A stretch of DNA of 6,488 nt from Tannerella sp. (GTDB lineage: Bacteria > Bacteroidota > Bacteroidia > Bacteroidales > Tannerellaceae): positions 1-6,488 of the forward strand of contig JAISGW010000002.1 in NCBI GenBank assembly GCA_031262895.1. Direction: 5' to 3'. Below the pieces are notes generated by a model. The model was not told where the DNA came from, did not search any database, and saw only the letters and a program-made list of their open reading frames with translations. Made by a program: the position numbers and the translations under genes. This document shows positions 6,151 to 6,488 of this stretch, one piece after another (positions within the stretch are counted from its first letter, which is position 1; every line of letters begins with the position of its first letter).

Positions 6151-6488
6151 TTAGTTCGTGTATCCCTCGTTTTGTACCAACTTGGGGTTTTTGTCTAATT
6201 CGGCTTGCGGGAAGGGCAAGTAACGGTTGTATGGATGGAAGGCCCTGTCCTCTATTTTGCGTAAGGATTCGTTCGCCGCGCTCGGGGCTGTGATGGTCGC
6301 CCGCAAATCCCTGTCGGGATTATTGGGGTCTACGGTCCCTATCATGCGGTAAAGGGTGCCGTTAAGTAGCGTCTCGGCGAGCATTTTCCCGCTGGCATCC
6401 TTCCAGCGGAGCAGGTCGGCCCGGCGGAAGCCTTCACCGGCCAGTTCTATGCAACGTTCGCGCCGTACCAACTGGCGGAGTTTGTCCT
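6151..6488 (-). CDS. SusD/RagB-family nutrient-binding lipoprotein, C-terminal part (5' end outside window)
   Basis: The last 112 or so residues are visible and the frame runs off the right edge. The TTG at 6471 is internal, since DKLRQ is encoded before it. SusD proteins sit on the outer-membrane surface and, as a lid over a SusC TonB-dependent channel, bind oligosaccharides or other nutrients. Diagnostic segments are RRERCIELAGEGFRRADLLRW, the helix with the Arg-rich LAGEG-RxxDLxRW signature, and near the end YLPFPQAELDKNPKLVQNEGY, the family's closing IPQxELxxNPxLxQNxGY motif. A susC gene is expected further right, upstream of this gene. Specificity cannot be inferred because the ligand-binding N-terminal part is missing. 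The phosphoesterase downstream is the only visible clue to the substrate. Confidence 0.94.
   Translation of the reverse strand, partial: DKLRQLVRRERCIELAGEGFRRADLLRWKDASGKMLAETLLNGTLYRMIGTVDPNNPDRDLRATITAPSAANESLRKIEDRAFHPYNRYLPFPQAELDKNPKLVQNEGYTN

Noticed and set aside
4910..6154. Very long + strand open frame (414 residues) opposite the phosphoesterase
   Set aside because: It is the mirror of a gene with signal peptide and complete metal motifs. Its translation is rich in His/Val/Gly with no recognisable domain, as expected from GC-rich antisense sequence.

Overview
The window reads as chromosome of a GC-rich member of the Bacteroidales. The evidence is a SusD-type nutrient-binding lipoprotein, a GH106-like rhamnosidase, start codons preceded by A-rich sequence rather than Shine-Dalgarno motifs, and two promoters of the Bacteroidetes type (TAnnTTTG, with TTG or TTT about 19 nt upstream). 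I cannot name the species.

Layout. (1) Positions 1-1782, +: the C-terminal part of a large GH106-like alpha-L-rhamnosidase, open at the left edge. (2) 1783-1927: a spacer with a nested inverted-repeat element and a promoter whose TACCTTTG box sits just outside the element. (3) 1928-3675, +: a two-gene unit of phenylacetate-CoA ligase (paaK) and a small tandem-ACT protein, 17 nt apart. (4) 3676-3898: an intergenic stretch ending in a well-formed promoter and, about 45 nt after the expected start site, a GNRA-capped hairpin with a U-run. Together they predict a small RNA of about 78 nt. (5) 3851-4609, -: an AT-richer gene for a phage-repressor-like helix-turn-helix protein with a long coiled coil. 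Its 3' end is antisense to the predicted small RNA. (6) 4610-4966: a spacer with no secure gene, ending in strong hairpins that probably end transcription from the right. (7) 4967-6488, -: the tail of a susCD-type operon, namely the C-terminus of a SusD homologue followed 17 nt later by a secreted calcineurin-like metallophosphoesterase with an N-terminal purple-acid-phosphatase-like domain.

How the parts fit. The two ends are glycan-utilisation functions: rhamnoside cleavage on the left, and outer-membrane glycan capture with a secreted phosphoesterase on the right. They lie on opposite strands and are separated by an unrelated aryl-acid activation unit, so they need not belong to one locus. 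The least ordinary part is 3676-4910. It holds a candidate autonomous small RNA, a stand-alone repressor-like gene of different base composition, and a spacer with several small open frames. It looks like an acquired or prophage-derived insert between two house genes. No CRISPR array, tRNA, rRNA, transposase or complete mobile element was seen.
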